A stretch of 64,000 nt of DNA, taken from positions 868,001 through 932,000 of the forward strand of contig JBBPFI010000007.1 of the NCBI GenBank assembly GCA_037974965.1. Direction: 5' to 3'. This document shows positions 1 to 11,339 of the stretch, piece after piece (the first letter of the stretch is position 1; each line of letters begins with the position of its first letter). Source of the stretch: Dacryopinax spathularia. Taxonomy: Eukaryota; Basidiomycota; Dacrymycetes; Dacrymycetales; Dacrymycetaceae. The position numbers and the translations under genes were made by a program. Below the pieces are notes generated by a model that was given only the letters and a program-made list of their open reading frames with translations, was not told where the DNA came from and made no database searches.

Positions 1-3000
1 GTTTCGATCAGGTTGGTCTGTGTGGCAGCCCGGCCCTGGGGTAAAGGGAAGGGGAGCGATGTGCGGTTGCTGCCTGCAGCGTATAGCGGGACATTCTCTT
101 CCGGCGACAGGAAGGGTTCTCGTCCTTCGCGCGATTCCGACCGTTCCAGCCGTCTCCACACCGCCCACTTCGCACGGGCTCCACGGCCTTCCCAGGAACC
201 CATCCCTTGCCCTATCCAAACAAGAGTACCGATAATCAAACAATCACGCATTGGTATGCAACGTGGCCAGCAATCACTATGATAAAAATACTAGCGAATA
301 CAGTAGGTATACATTGTTGGACTGAAGTAGTTATCTCTACAAGACTATCCACACCCTTCCGGTCGGAGGACGGTGACGATGACCGGTGGGCGCGGGGAAG
401 GGCTCTAAGGGACCCTCGCCTCGCCTTTGCCTCCAACCGCGGCCTTCAACGGCGAGATGGGCCCGAACGAGTTCTGGTTCCATATTCCGTCGCGTCAACT
501 GACTGACGAGAAGAAAGCAGGCCGAGAACTGCACCGCCGCCGCCATCCCCGTCACTTCTCTCAGTCCGTCCTATCGGCCGTTTCTTCCGCCAAGGACAGC
601 CGATACAAAGTGTATCAACGATACCAATTTATGGCGCAATTCAGTCTTCACACGCCCCCACAATTATAGGACATGTTGTACCATCAAAGAAACAGCGGGT
701 AGCGAAGTATGGGCGCCATGGAGCTAACCCCTGCGCCTCATCATCCCGCGGTGCGGGAGCTTCCCCACAATCCGGTGCACCTTGTCTGCTCCTCACCACA
801 ACTCCGTTTCTTGGCTATGCACCTGCCCACCCAAACGTCGAAATAAACGGCTCCCTTGCTTTCAGCCCGATGATACATGCGAGACCCTTCCGTTATGTGT
901 TGCGAAACTCTGGGGACAAAAGCTGTCCAATCAGGCGCAAGGCACGACTTCTGGGCGGGTTCGTGTTCTGTTCGTCAGCTCCAACGCGCGTGCCCCCGTT
1001 CCCCCCGCTTCTCTGCCTCCGTGTCTCTCATCTCTCTTCGAACCGCGGCAGCATCTCATCTTTTTCGACATCTGACATCTGGCGTCTACCTGCTCCCTGT
1101 GCGCCCTTCCTCCTTCCTCCGCCCAACTCTCGTCCATTCGGTATCTCGATCACCTTCGATCAGCTGTATCATCGCGAATGTTCCAGCCTGTCTTCACCCT
1201 TCACTGAACATGAAAGCCTCCTCTTCGTCTGCTGCGCATGTTCTTTCGTCATAATCAGGTAATCCTGACCGCTGCGCTGGCGAGGACTTGAAGGGTCGCA
1301 GAAGGCAGCGATTCGCATTGATAACGGGTGAATGAGCTGGAATGCCGCTGACTAAAATTTGGATTGGCAGGCCCAGTCAGAATGAAGAAGCAGCCCAGTG
1401 ATACGGCTTCAACTGGCGCGTTTCATCCATTCTCAGCGTCGCATGACAATGCATCATCCGGCTGTTGTATTTTTGCCCCTAGACGGTCGCACGCCGCTGT
1501 TGTCATTTGGGCTCGAGGCCATTGTCTAGTCCATTCCACGGCGCACGCGGCTTGTGTTCCGCTGTCACATCGATGTCAAGCTGTCAACGGAAGATCAAGG
1601 CTTCCCTTTGGGCGCGAGGACACAGCCGCCCCCTTAACGATCACAGGTTCTCTCGGCACGTCACTGCCGAGGACAGTGTGGCGTTAGCCTTCATATTAAT
1701 TCCGGCTTCTTCGCCTCGTTGCTTCCCTCTTTTGTTTCATCCATTGATTCGCTCGGCCTCCTTCTCAATACGCGATACTTCGAACAAAGCGGCTGGTCGA
1801 TGATGACGCTCATCATCACTCCTGTCTCTTCTGGCTCTCGCGGTCCGTTCTCGGGGAAAGACCCCTGCAGAGGGTCTCATTGTTACCCTTCTCGTCGGCT
1901 CCTTGCCGTAATGGGTTTAGGCTGCGTCGGTTCCCAACCCATCAGTTGACGTAAAGCGGCCCGAAGATAAATGAAAATTCCGTGCTGCGCCAAACAATTC
2001 TCAACAATATGATTGTGCGATGGACACGCACGCGGCCTCGATCGCCATTAATGAATTCTTGCCCGGCCAGGCCAATGCATGCATACATCTGCGGGATCAG
2101 TCCGACTAAAATGCGGAATTGCATTCCTCGCTGGATCAGCTTCTGATCACCGGTTCTAGACGCGGCGCGCCGGGGACGGTATCGGCGACACTCAATACGA
2201 ACCCCGGCTTCTCCTGAGCTTCTTTGCGGCGACGAAAGCTGCTTCTTCGAGCTTTTGCATCTCGCGAGGGGTCAGAGCTGTCGATCGTCGTGTTGGGTGG
2301 TGGCTGTCAGGTCTTGCCCGCTCGTGACTCCGACATGACAGCTGTTGTACAGGCGATTGTTGTCATCAGTACCTGACCACTCAGGTGCTTCCGCCCAGGT
2401 ACGCGAGACTAGCGCTGCTGTCACTATCGGCGCAGAGCGATTACCACCACATTGTCGAATCCCACGGTTGGGAACGTTAGATTACCTTCTCTTCTCCCGC
2501 CATTCCTGCCTCAGAAGAAGCATAGAAGCACATATGTAAATAGCCGGAAGGGGAGTCGTATCCGCCGAGGCTGTTGGTTCATGCTGTTGTTATTGGCGCC
2601 CAGCTTCTTATTCACCGGTTGCCGCATGGCGACGGGCTCATATAAGAAGCGCAAGCTTCTCTCAACATCAAATTGCAGCTTTCGATTCTGGCTAGCCCAG
2701 ATCTTGGAACCCCTACGGCATATGGCCCAACGCCGTATGAATAGCCCGTGCCTGTTCAGGTAAAGCTTGTTCCCTGTTTTGGACCGTCCATTGGAAATAA
2801 GGGTCTAACAATGAAAGTCACCTCCCTGTGGCCACGCCTTTCGCACAGGGATACGTCGATCCCCGGCCTGCGGTACTGCTATTACACTTTCAAATAGGCC
2901 ACCACGGTTGACAGGCGGGCACACGACAAACTTGCTGAAGAGAAGCTTGCTGGTAATTGCTGCATACGCCTCAAAGAGAGTAATGGGATCCGGAATGAAG

Positions 3001-3245
3001 GCCACCTTAGCGCCCATTATACTGGCCTGTCGCTCTGGCTCGCTTGTACTTGCTTCGCTCTACCAGATTGCGTAGCAAACACGAGTGACTGATGAGCGAC
3101 AACATTTCCGACAGCCTGCCCGGCGCCTGGCCAGGACCGGCAATCCACCGGTCCTTCTGCGATTAGATCCCGCGATGACCGCTTCCTCTCCCTGCTGTCG
3201 GCCTCTCCAGAACATTTTCAGCCAGTATTTTCATTCCTTCGCAGC
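1..3245. other. Gene-poor region, no supported gene
   Basis: I see no recognisable protein domain, tRNA or rRNA in these 3.2 kb. The open frames are short, overlap on both strands and lack family motifs. The only stretch that looks mildly protein-like is a 70-codon minus-strand frame at 2805-3017, which begins with a hydrophobic segment, but I cannot assign it and it has no clear partner exon. The last few hundred bases should include the NAT1 promoter and 5' UTR. Confidence 0.5.
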
Positions 3246-4321
3246 ATGCCGATCGGGCGTACACCCTCGTACTACTCCGAAGACCAACTTCGATGTTACT
3301 TGCTCAAGATTCGGTATCCGAGGTTTGGCGAGGGTTCGGCGCTCCCTAGACCGACGTGTGACACCCTGTCGAAGCTCATGATCGGGCACCTGACGACATT
3401 CCCGTACGAGAACTCAGATATGCATTAGTATGTCGTTCTCCTTCCGCATCGACGCGTTGCATTCCAAGAAGTACTTGCTTACATGGAGTATTTGGGAACA
3501 GCACGCCGGAACATCTTATGCGTGTCAAGCCTGAGGAAGCTTATGAGCGCCAAGTAATCCGGGGTCAGGGCGGTTGGTGTTGCGCGCAGAACACGCTATG
3601 TCTCGGTATGCTCCGAGCGCTGGGGTATCCGGCATACGCAGGAGCAGGAAGAGTGAACCGGTTCCTCGGTGCGGAAACGGACATCCCGGCCGAATACAAG
3701 GCGCTCTGCCATATGGTGCTGTTCGTCGAGCCCGAAGGCATGGGCACGCATATCGTCGATGTTGGGTTTGGCGGAGGAGGGCTCACGGGCCCCATTGAGC
3801 TACGCGATGGGGCCGAAGTACCTGGTGCGAGTGGGGAGCGAGTTCGCCTACGACGAGGAACGATTCCAGGAGCGGTAAGGCCCGCGACGGACGCATGGAT
3901 CTTATCGGCCAAGCGAGCGGACAAGGACTTCTGGAAGGACTTGTACCAGTTTTCGGAGACGGAGCTGACGCTCGCCGACATGCTCGCTCTCTCCTACGCG
4001 ACATGTATGATGCCCGGTGCAGGCGCGTTCTGGTTCGACGTGGTCGCTTTCTTGTTCAAGGTCGTGCCCGGAACCGAGGACCGGGAGGGCGGCCCGGAGA
4101 TGTACCGAATCATGCTCAACGGCGGGAAGGTCTCGGAGGATCGGAAGGAAGGGAAGAGGGTGATCAGAGTGTGCAAGGACGAAGAAGACAGGGTGAATGT
4201 GCTTGCGGAATACTTTGGGATCATCGTTCCGCGCGAGAATATCAGGTGGATCGAAGGACGGGCAGCCGCAATGGTGAATGCCAGAACAATAGATACGACC
4301 AAGGATAATATTGTCGGGTAG
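3246..4321 (+). CDS. Arylamine N-acetyltransferase (NAT1)
   Basis: Cytosolic enzyme that moves an acetyl (or malonyl) group from CoA to aromatic amines and hydrazines; fungal members detoxify aryl-amine xenobiotics. Two exons, 3246-3427 and 3502-4321, give about 333 residues, somewhat longer than the typical 280-300. The join restores the family pattern F-E-N-x3-H-Y at the end of the first exon. The catalytic triad is visible: Cys87 in RGQGGWCCAQN, His131 in LCHMVLF and Asp147 in IVDVGFG. The start is the first ATG before the conserved Y-x-E-D-Q-L helix. Cys87 is followed by a second Cys, which is unusual. A paralogue with the same intron position and the same 182 nt first exon lies at 30001-30997. 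The stop TAG is at 4319-4321. Confidence 0.9.
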
Positions 4322-5285
4322 AAGCACCGACCAGAATTGACAACAGGCAATGTAGACCCGTCCATGCCTACGATGGGAAGCGGATTGGGCCTGCGCGATA
4401 GACTGCCGGGCGGGAAGGCCAGAACAATGGACCCGCAATGCATGCAGTATCTTCGTAGCCGATAACATCATTCCACGTTGTATCGACGGAATTGCGTGCT
4501 TGGTCGGCGCAGCCTGCTATCTCCGCTTCAACAATGGAGAATACGTACACACGTTTCCCTCCAGAAGCGTTGTCATGATCAGCCGTCGGAGGAACCGAGT
4601 AGATCGTGGATGCCGCCGGTAAGGGCCATTGTTCCGGGCGCCGCGCAAGGAAGAAGCCAGCAGAGGCATAACCACGGTTTCCGAAATCCAAACTCGGCCA
4701 ACCCCGCATAGTTTCCGCTTCTTGCCCGTGCTGCTGGGACGAGCATGTGTTGTCTGTGGAGCTAGAAACCGGAGAGTTGGTTGCCTGCGTCACTTGGCTT
4801 CCGTAACGATCGACGACCGAAGCATGGGATGCGAGGCTATCACCTCAGAAGGGCACAGTGATCAGAAAAGAAGCCTACTTCAGGCATTGAGACCTTCAGA
4901 GTTGGCAAAGACGGCTTGTCCCTCTTGGAGGTGTCTTGCGGGTTCAACACGGAATCTCGGGAGCTCCACAGTCACGACCCCTAATTCGAGGTGGTCCGTG
5001 CGGGGTTGAGGGAATTGGGCAGAACGGCAAGATGCGAGATCACGAGTCATTTGGAGGCGTCATGGGCTGCCATAATCGATGTGTGCGCTGAGAGTGTCCC
5101 AGAGACGGGCTGAGCAGGACTACTGTATGGGAAAGAGGTGGCCGTAGTTGGAAGAGACAGAAACGCGCTGAGAAACGCGCTTTTCGGACAAGAGCGCGTC
5201 GCGTCGTCCTCGACCCTAGACGCGTCCTCCTGAGCACGTCGCCTTTGCACATTGCCTGCAGACCTCATCTACCTATCCTGCAACA
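4322..5285. other. Intergenic region between NAT1 and CTF8
   Basis: No gene recognised. A 141-codon minus-strand frame (4368-4793) has no motif I know and could be chance. The last 100-200 bases should contain the CTF8 promoter; no obvious TATA box was seen. Confidence 0.45.
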
Positions 5286-5887
5286 ATGTTGATACCCATC
5301 ACCCGCACCTCCCCCTCATCCAGCACCCCAACCCTCCCTCCAGAGCTAATCAGACTCGGCACCACCCTCCTCCTCCTCGAACTCCAAGGAACGCTCGAAG
5401 TCACCGGTACACCCGACCCAGCCGACGGAGGCGGTCTCGTAGGGGAATTGAAGATGAACGGGGTGCGCTCTGTTCTTACCTTCTTGTAATATGGGATGAG
5501 GCATGCTGATGCTGATGACTTGTTTGTGGTGGGGTGGTGGGGTAGGACAAACCATTGTTACAGATCGGACACCATTTACTGGAGGGGAAGATCGTCACTC
5601 TCCCCAAACCCCTCGCCGTCCTTCGGAAACGCGGCCACACGACCTCCCATACCCATCCATCCTCAAATCCAGCAGAAGAGAATACGAAGGGCGAGAAAAA
5701 CGGGGATGAGATGATGCTCGACCCTCCTCCTTCTTCCGCTGGTGCTGGGGCGGGTGGAGTAGGAGGAGGAGGAGAGGCAGGGACGAGCTATGAGGTAGTG
5801 GAGATCGTCCGCAAGAAAGTAGTCTTCTCGAGGCGCCCCGCACTCGTAGTCGGGAAACCGCAGGTCAATGGAGTCAAGAGGCCGTAG
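5286..5887 (+). CDS. CTF8: Chromosome transmission fidelity protein 8 (CTF8)
   Basis: Small subunit of the alternative clamp loader CTF18-DCC1-CTF8-RFC, which loads and unloads PCNA and supports sister chromatid cohesion in the nucleus. Exons 5286-5462 and 5546-5887 join in phase to about 172 residues. Family signatures are clear: an N-terminal strand with LLLLELQGTLEV, then LLQIGHHLLEGKIVTLPKPL just after the intron, and the C-terminal YEVVEIVRKKVVFSRRP. A Gly/Ala/Pro-rich insert of about 40 residues sits between the conserved blocks; such loops vary in fungi. The start is the first ATG in frame, directly before the conserved domain. It ends at the TAG at 5885-5887 and faces the Ser-rich gene on the opposite strand. 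Confidence 0.88.
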
Positions 5888-6985
5888 TCTTGGCCTTTGA
5901 AGCTCTAAGGGCAGGGGCATGGAGTGGGTTGTGTTGGGCGAGTTGTGCCAGAGCAGGCGGGCGGACTTCAACTTTGGGGAAGAGGAGGCCGAGGGATGCG
6001 CACTGGGGAGAGGATGACGACTCGCCAAATCTCATCGCCTCGCTACCTATGAGATGGAAACTACCCATGAGATGCAGGGAGGCGAACGGAGAGGGCGGGC
6101 AGCAGCGCTGCATGCTCTGCATACTGGTTGAATGTGAGGGGACCGGCATATCCCGCAGGCGGAGGAAGGCGGATCCATCACCACGTCCTGCGGAGTTGCG
6201 CGGCAATCCAGGACAGCGGAAATTGGCTCTACACCTCGTGGCGTACGCTGTATGCCAAGTATGCCGCTTCGCTAGGAGGAGGACGAGCACAAGTGGAAGA
6301 GTGCAAGGCAGAATACTGGAAATGACATGCTTGCATCCCTATCAAACACTACCTAGTCGTACAAACCACACGGCCAATTCACAGAATCGGGTCACAAAAT
6401 AACTGGCCCGTCACATAGACAAAGCACAAACAGAAGGCAGACGGAGAACGGAAATAGCAACACAGAAACGAGCCACAGAAAGCAGCAGGAATTGCGCAAG
6501 GCGGTTGTGACGTCACTTTGATCACTTTCGTTGGAGACGGTTGGAGAGTGCTTATCGGTATTCGGTAGTCACGGCAGCTTATGGCGTACAAGGCGTTTTG
6601 TGCGATAGGCGCGACGTTCGGCGGATTTGCGCGTGGTGGCACGGTGCACATAGTTGGGAGCGGCGTGAGGATTGGAAGGCTTGCGATTGTGTACACGAGG
6701 TTACAGGATAGTGACGAGGTACAGGATCGTACAGGTGGCTGGCGGTGGATTGCGGTTTGCCGTGCTGGCAGTGCTCGATAACTCGCAGGTGCGGGGTCGA
6801 GCGTTGTGGGTATTTTTGCAGTTGATACGGGAAGATATGGTTGTTTCGCGTCGAATTGTTGATCAGAGTTGAAGAGAGGTTGAAGGAAGGCTGTCCATGT
6901 GGTGGATGACCGGTAGATTCGAAGTACAGTGTTGCCAGTTGCCACATGCCGAAGAGAGAATGCACCTCGAGAGTCGAAGGTAGGA
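5888..6985. other. Convergent intergenic region
   Basis: This 1.1 kb lies between the 3' ends of CTF8 (plus) and the Ser/Pro-rich gene (minus). Frames of 170 codons (plus, 5890-6402) and 188 codons (minus, 6379-6945) are open, but their translations show no domain or fungal protein character I can recognise. A short plus frame ending at 6325 (6128-6325) has a slightly more natural C-terminus. I do not call a gene. Confidence 0.4.
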
Positions 6986-7774
6986 TTACACGAAGCCGTC
7001 GAATTGCCCCTTCAGGATCCTCTCGCTCATAGGGCTCACGCTCCTCCTGGGCCGCTTGGGCGTTCCGAGCGTCCTCCCACGGACACTTCCGGTCGGCGAG
7101 ACCTGAGCATCCGTTTGAGACTGCGCCTGGGCGGGGATGGGGGTCGGTTCAACGATAGTGGGCATCGTCTTGGCTTCGTTGGCCGCTGCGAGGGGTCCTG
7201 TAACTGGTGCTGTAGGGGGAGGGGCGACGAACGGCTAAAGTGCAGTGTCAGCAACTGAAGGTAGGCAGTAAGAAGAAGTGGAAATGCGTACCCTGCCAAA
7301 CGCTCCGCTGAGACTGAAGCGCCTCAAGAGGCCTGCGCCCTGTTCCGCAGCTGGAGGGCCGGATGGCGCGGCTGGAGCAGCAGAAGAGGGCGGGAAGGGC
7401 CTCCCAGCCCAACCAGTGCTCATCCTCCTCCCGCTCGCGCGCTGCCTGAACTCCTCCACTCCTTCATCCGCCGTATCCAGTGCACTCCCATTGCTCGCCG
7501 TTGGGGTCTGGGCGAAGTACCCGGCTAGGCGGGAGGCAGTGGGAGAAGTGGAGATGATCGGTGCGGTTTGGAGGAACTTGCTGAATGTGGGTGAGGCGGG
7601 AGAGAGGGGAAAGGGGGTGCGGAGTGCAGTTTGGGGAGGGGACGAGCTGGCTGAGGTGGATAGCTCGGGTGGGTTGGACGATGCGGTTGAGGACGAGCGG
7701 GGACGTCCAATGGGGATGGGGATGCTTGCTGGGCGAGTGGAAGTGGTAGCAGAGTTCTCGGTTGTGTTTGCCAT
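6986..7774 (-). CDS. Ser/Pro/Thr-rich protein of unknown function
   Basis: Two exons on the minus strand, 7774-7292 and 7234-6986, joined in phase across a 57 bp GT-AG intron, give about 243 residues. The protein is rich in Ser, Pro, Thr and Ala and is probably largely disordered. The N-terminal half holds short motifs such as RLAGYFAQTP and GLLRRFSLSGAFGR with basic-Ser sites that could be phosphorylated. The C-terminus ends RRSVSPMSERILKGQFDGF, a compact basic/hydrophobic tail that looks like a conserved docking or phospho-site motif rather than chance. No enzyme domain is present. The start is the ATG at 7774. A CT-rich stretch (minus strand) lies immediately upstream at about 7790-7825. 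I cannot assign a role. Confidence 0.65.
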
Positions 7775-8529
7775 GACTGAGGTGGAAAGTGGGAAAGGGA
7801 AAGGGAAAGGGGAAGGGAGCGAGTGAGGGGGGAAGGGCTTTATATGCGCTCACACAAAATGGGGGCGATCAGAAGGGCGGAAATCTGAGGGCGGAAGAGA
7901 AGGGCACGAAACAGTGGGGGCAGAAAGAAGGCGGAGGGAAGCAGTCACCGAACCCGAATATGTGCTGAACGTGGATGAGTTGCCCAATTTGATGCCGTTC
8001 TCAGCCTCAGAACACTGACTGCGGGTTGCGACTGCGTGGACGAAGGAATCGCACAGTCTCCCGGTTGCACACCCCCCGCTGACTACTGACTGGAAATGGC
8101 ATTCGTACGCAGGGTGCAAAGGGGGCGATGGGATGTAAGGCCCATCAGACGGCCACCCCACCTGCGGAAGGATGTGGTCATGTGGGGCCTTGGCTTCACT
8201 TCCTCCTCCCCGCGCCATTCCAGCCCATGAATAGACACCATGGGCGCCACACAGCATCGCCACACCCTGCCAATTCAATCCTGTGACGTTTCACATGCCA
8301 CTTCCCCGCATTGTACCCAGGCTTTGACGGGTCTGTCTCAGATAACTGAATGGGAATATGTCTCAGTGATGACGAAGCCGGGGTTGCCAGCGTGCTTGGA
8401 TCGCCCAATCAAGGGTTGACCCCGCCTGGTATCCCCTATCGAAAGCGCGCTAAATCTGCCTTGTAGGCGGCAGTGGACATGCTTGTGGCGCATGCGAGCT
8501 TTGCCATCCGTTGTATTACGAACGAATGG
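7775..8529. other. Promoter region of the Ser/Pro-rich gene and TDP1 3' flank
   Basis: No gene recognised. Close to the start of the Ser/Pro-rich gene, 7790-7825 holds repeated GGGAAA units, which read as a CCCTTT pyrimidine run on the coding strand, common near fungal transcription starts. The remainder contains only short overlapping frames. Confidence 0.5.
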
Positions 8530-11117
8530 TTACTCGGCAGACATTTGTAGAAGTGCCTGCAGACCCGGCATGTTGAGCAGGTGTTCATCTTGCATCTGTT
8601 GGAAACGCACTCAGGAACCCCAAACCGTAGAAATCATTGTATGACAAGCATGCACTTACCCATGGGACATCTGCCTCGCTGTACTCCTTGGCAGGTCTCT
8701 CCCACGGAACCACTCGATCGAGCCAAGTTTCGTCTCGCACAGGGAGGACGATTCCTAGCTCAAAGTTCGAAATCTTCCGATCAGGCAGGGACCATCAGCA
8801 AATGTGTCATCACCAGGAATGTACACTCACCCATAACTTGGGCTTACTGGATGTCCCAGATAACGAGCCCCACGCAGCCATGCTAAAATTATGAGACCTA
8901 TGGGTGTATCAGAGAGTGTAAAGTACGCTGGGAATAGCCTGCGACTTGCCCAACATACAGCCAACCCCTAACTGGCGTTGCCTCATCTGCATCTGATAGT
9001 TCGGGTTCGGTGTCCGACTCGGGCTCCGGCAACTTCGCCTTGCCCTTCGCGTTGGTCGGGCCTTTCCCCTTCCGGGAGACGGATTGCGATGTGCTGGAAG
9101 AAATTCGATTATCATCTACATCGACGTACGTGCCGACGATCATCTGATCAGCTTGTCAGAAGAAGGAACCAGCAGGCAGAACCGGCAACTCACCTTGGTG
9201 TGCATGAGTACACGACCACTACGGGCGCGAGAATCGCGAAACAGCTTCCTTGGAGCATTCGACTTCTGCCAGTACTGCTTCTTGCAAAAGAATGAGCCCG
9301 CGCCCTACTGCAAGTCAATCAAAGCAAGAAAACACATAGTTGAAGCGCACCAGGCGACCCAGGACGGCATTATCCACTGTCTGGAGTGTTGGAAAGACGA
9401 TTTGAACTGGAGGCCAAGGTTGGTTCTTGAGCTTGGCCTTTGGAGTGTCAAGCCATGATTGCGGAGAGAGGCCACAGGCCGACTTGTAGAATTCATTGAG
9501 GTATTGCGTTGTATAGTTGCCGATAGAAGATCCCTTCCGACAAAGTCAACCATCGTCAAGGACTAGAAGCAACCTTCGCACCTGGTATTCAAACTGTAAG
9601 GCCTTTCCTTTGGGTGGCTGAGCAGCCAACTGCCGAACAGCTTCACCCAATCTCGGATGTCCCCACTTCCTGACATGGTCCCACCCTTCATAGTTTCCTT
9701 GTGGGCTGCCCACAGGTTTCGCGATGACTCTGCTCCAATCCCAGCGTTCGACGAGCACGTCTAGGGAAGGTAGTGAAAGATCGGGATATCCGCCCTGGAG
9801 GAGCGCTTTAAGGCCATTTTGCACATTAAGCAGCTTTAGAAATGAGGCGACATATATCGGGAAGTCGTGCGCCTTGCTCGGTGGGTCCGGTATTGGAGGG
9901 ATATCTTGTAGAAATACGGTCTGATAAGCTGGTCAGCTCCCTGCAATGGTGGTCCGTCTGCGTAACCCACGTTCTCGATGTCTCGCCAGTCTTCGGGTAT
10001 CAAGTTTGCAGTAGGTATCACCAACCGTAGTCGACCATCTTTGTAGAACAGCTATGGAGATGAACAGAGTAAGATACCGTTCAAGGGGCAGTAGCATGAC
10101 TCGCCATCATCAGCTTGGAGAGCGCATAAGCTTCCAGCCTCGCACAGCGATGAAGCGGGTCGCACATACCTTAACATGCATAATACCGCCTTTGTTCATC
10201 TTCGGTGTTACGTATATCCAACCATCAGGTCCAATCGGCTTGATTCTAGGCTCCCATCGCTCGTTTTCGGTGGGATGATTGACAGACAACATGGGCACCT
10301 GCCCGCAATCAGTACCCCGAGTACATTTGATGCGCATATATCTAGCTTACACCTTTCGGTATCAATGTACTTAGCCAGTTGAAGTCGGTTCCAAATGCGG
10401 ATATCAATACAAATTGCAACCCGGACGCCTGCCTGAACGGTCAACGATAACAGCATATGCGAAAGAGCGATGCGTACGGGAGCCAGGATCTCGGCCATGC
10501 CAAAGACAGGTCTTGCAGGATTCTTGGGGACGTGGGCATTCCTATTTTGGCGTATCTCACCATCCAAGAACACATCAACATCCATGAGAGAAGTTTTTGT
10601 AGCAGAAGGTGAGGACGCAGATGTTGCAGAAGCAGGAGCAGTCGGACGCGCCCGTTTGCTGGGCCGTCCATCAGCCGCGCTCGCACTCTCTAAGCGTCGC
10701 TTCTGGCGCGCCAGTCGCTCCTTTTCCAATGCAGCACGGTCACTCAAGAAGTTGGCTTGCCCTGAAGCAGTCGGAGCAGTAGAGTGGGGGTTGGTAGCAA
10801 AGGTATTGAGAGGCTCCGACTTGGACGCTGAGCCCGCGGACGTCATGGAAGGCATCGCATCCCCGCTCGCTGTTGGGAAGCATCCTTATTGAACTGATAG
10901 ACATTGCTGGTGTGTGCATACCAGAATGAGATGGGTTTGCTTGAGCGGCGCCTGCGCATACATGTAGCTTTATGATGACTCGGAACAGGGAAACTCACTA
11001 GCTTCGCTTAGACTCAGCGCTATCGCTCTGACGCTCTTTGAACATCGGTATCAACCAACCATCACAACAAACGTACAGTTTCAGGTCCTCGTCCGACTCA
11101 TTTGCAGCGTCGGACAT
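8530..11117 (-). CDS. TDP1: Tyrosyl-DNA phosphodiesterase 1 with N-terminal UIM-like motif
   Basis: Nuclear phospholipase-D-fold enzyme that hydrolyses the bond between DNA 3' ends and trapped topoisomerase I tyrosine. Fourteen exons join in phase to about 617 residues: 11117-11077, 11027-10999, 10951-10922, 10869-10478, 10428-10351, 10298-10170, 10051-9971, 9920-9582, 9533-9351, 9304-9194, 9143-8950, 8897-8831, 8773-8660, 8595-8530. Both catalytic HxK motifs are present: IMHVK (H231/K233) followed by VIPTANL, and VLMHTK (H469/K471) followed by the GWLYVGSHNFSMAAWG block. Residues about 5-22 read ESDEDLKLAIALSLSEA, a good ubiquitin-interacting motif. The intron between exons 11 and 12 uses a GC-AG border (GCAAGT). 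If the first three small exons are wrong, the start would be the ATG at 10855 with the UIM lost. Confidence 0.88.
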
Positions 11118-11339
11118 AATGAGCTCAGAAGAAAGTGATGAAGACGCAAGAAAGCAGGGGCCAAAAGGGAGAAGACGCGAAGGATCACCGCGGACCTATT
11201 TTCGCGTCGCAACGAGGAACGTGACTGTGCGCCCATCAATCTGTGAATGATGGTCCACTTCCTCACTGTTGCTCATAACTCCAGTCACGCCAATATCCTT
11301 AGCATTTTTTCTATTATTATCGTGCAATACAACAGCATC

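Noticed and set aside
4368-4793. 141-codon minus-strand frame downstream of NAT1
   Set aside because: No known motif, no splice partners; left as intergenic.
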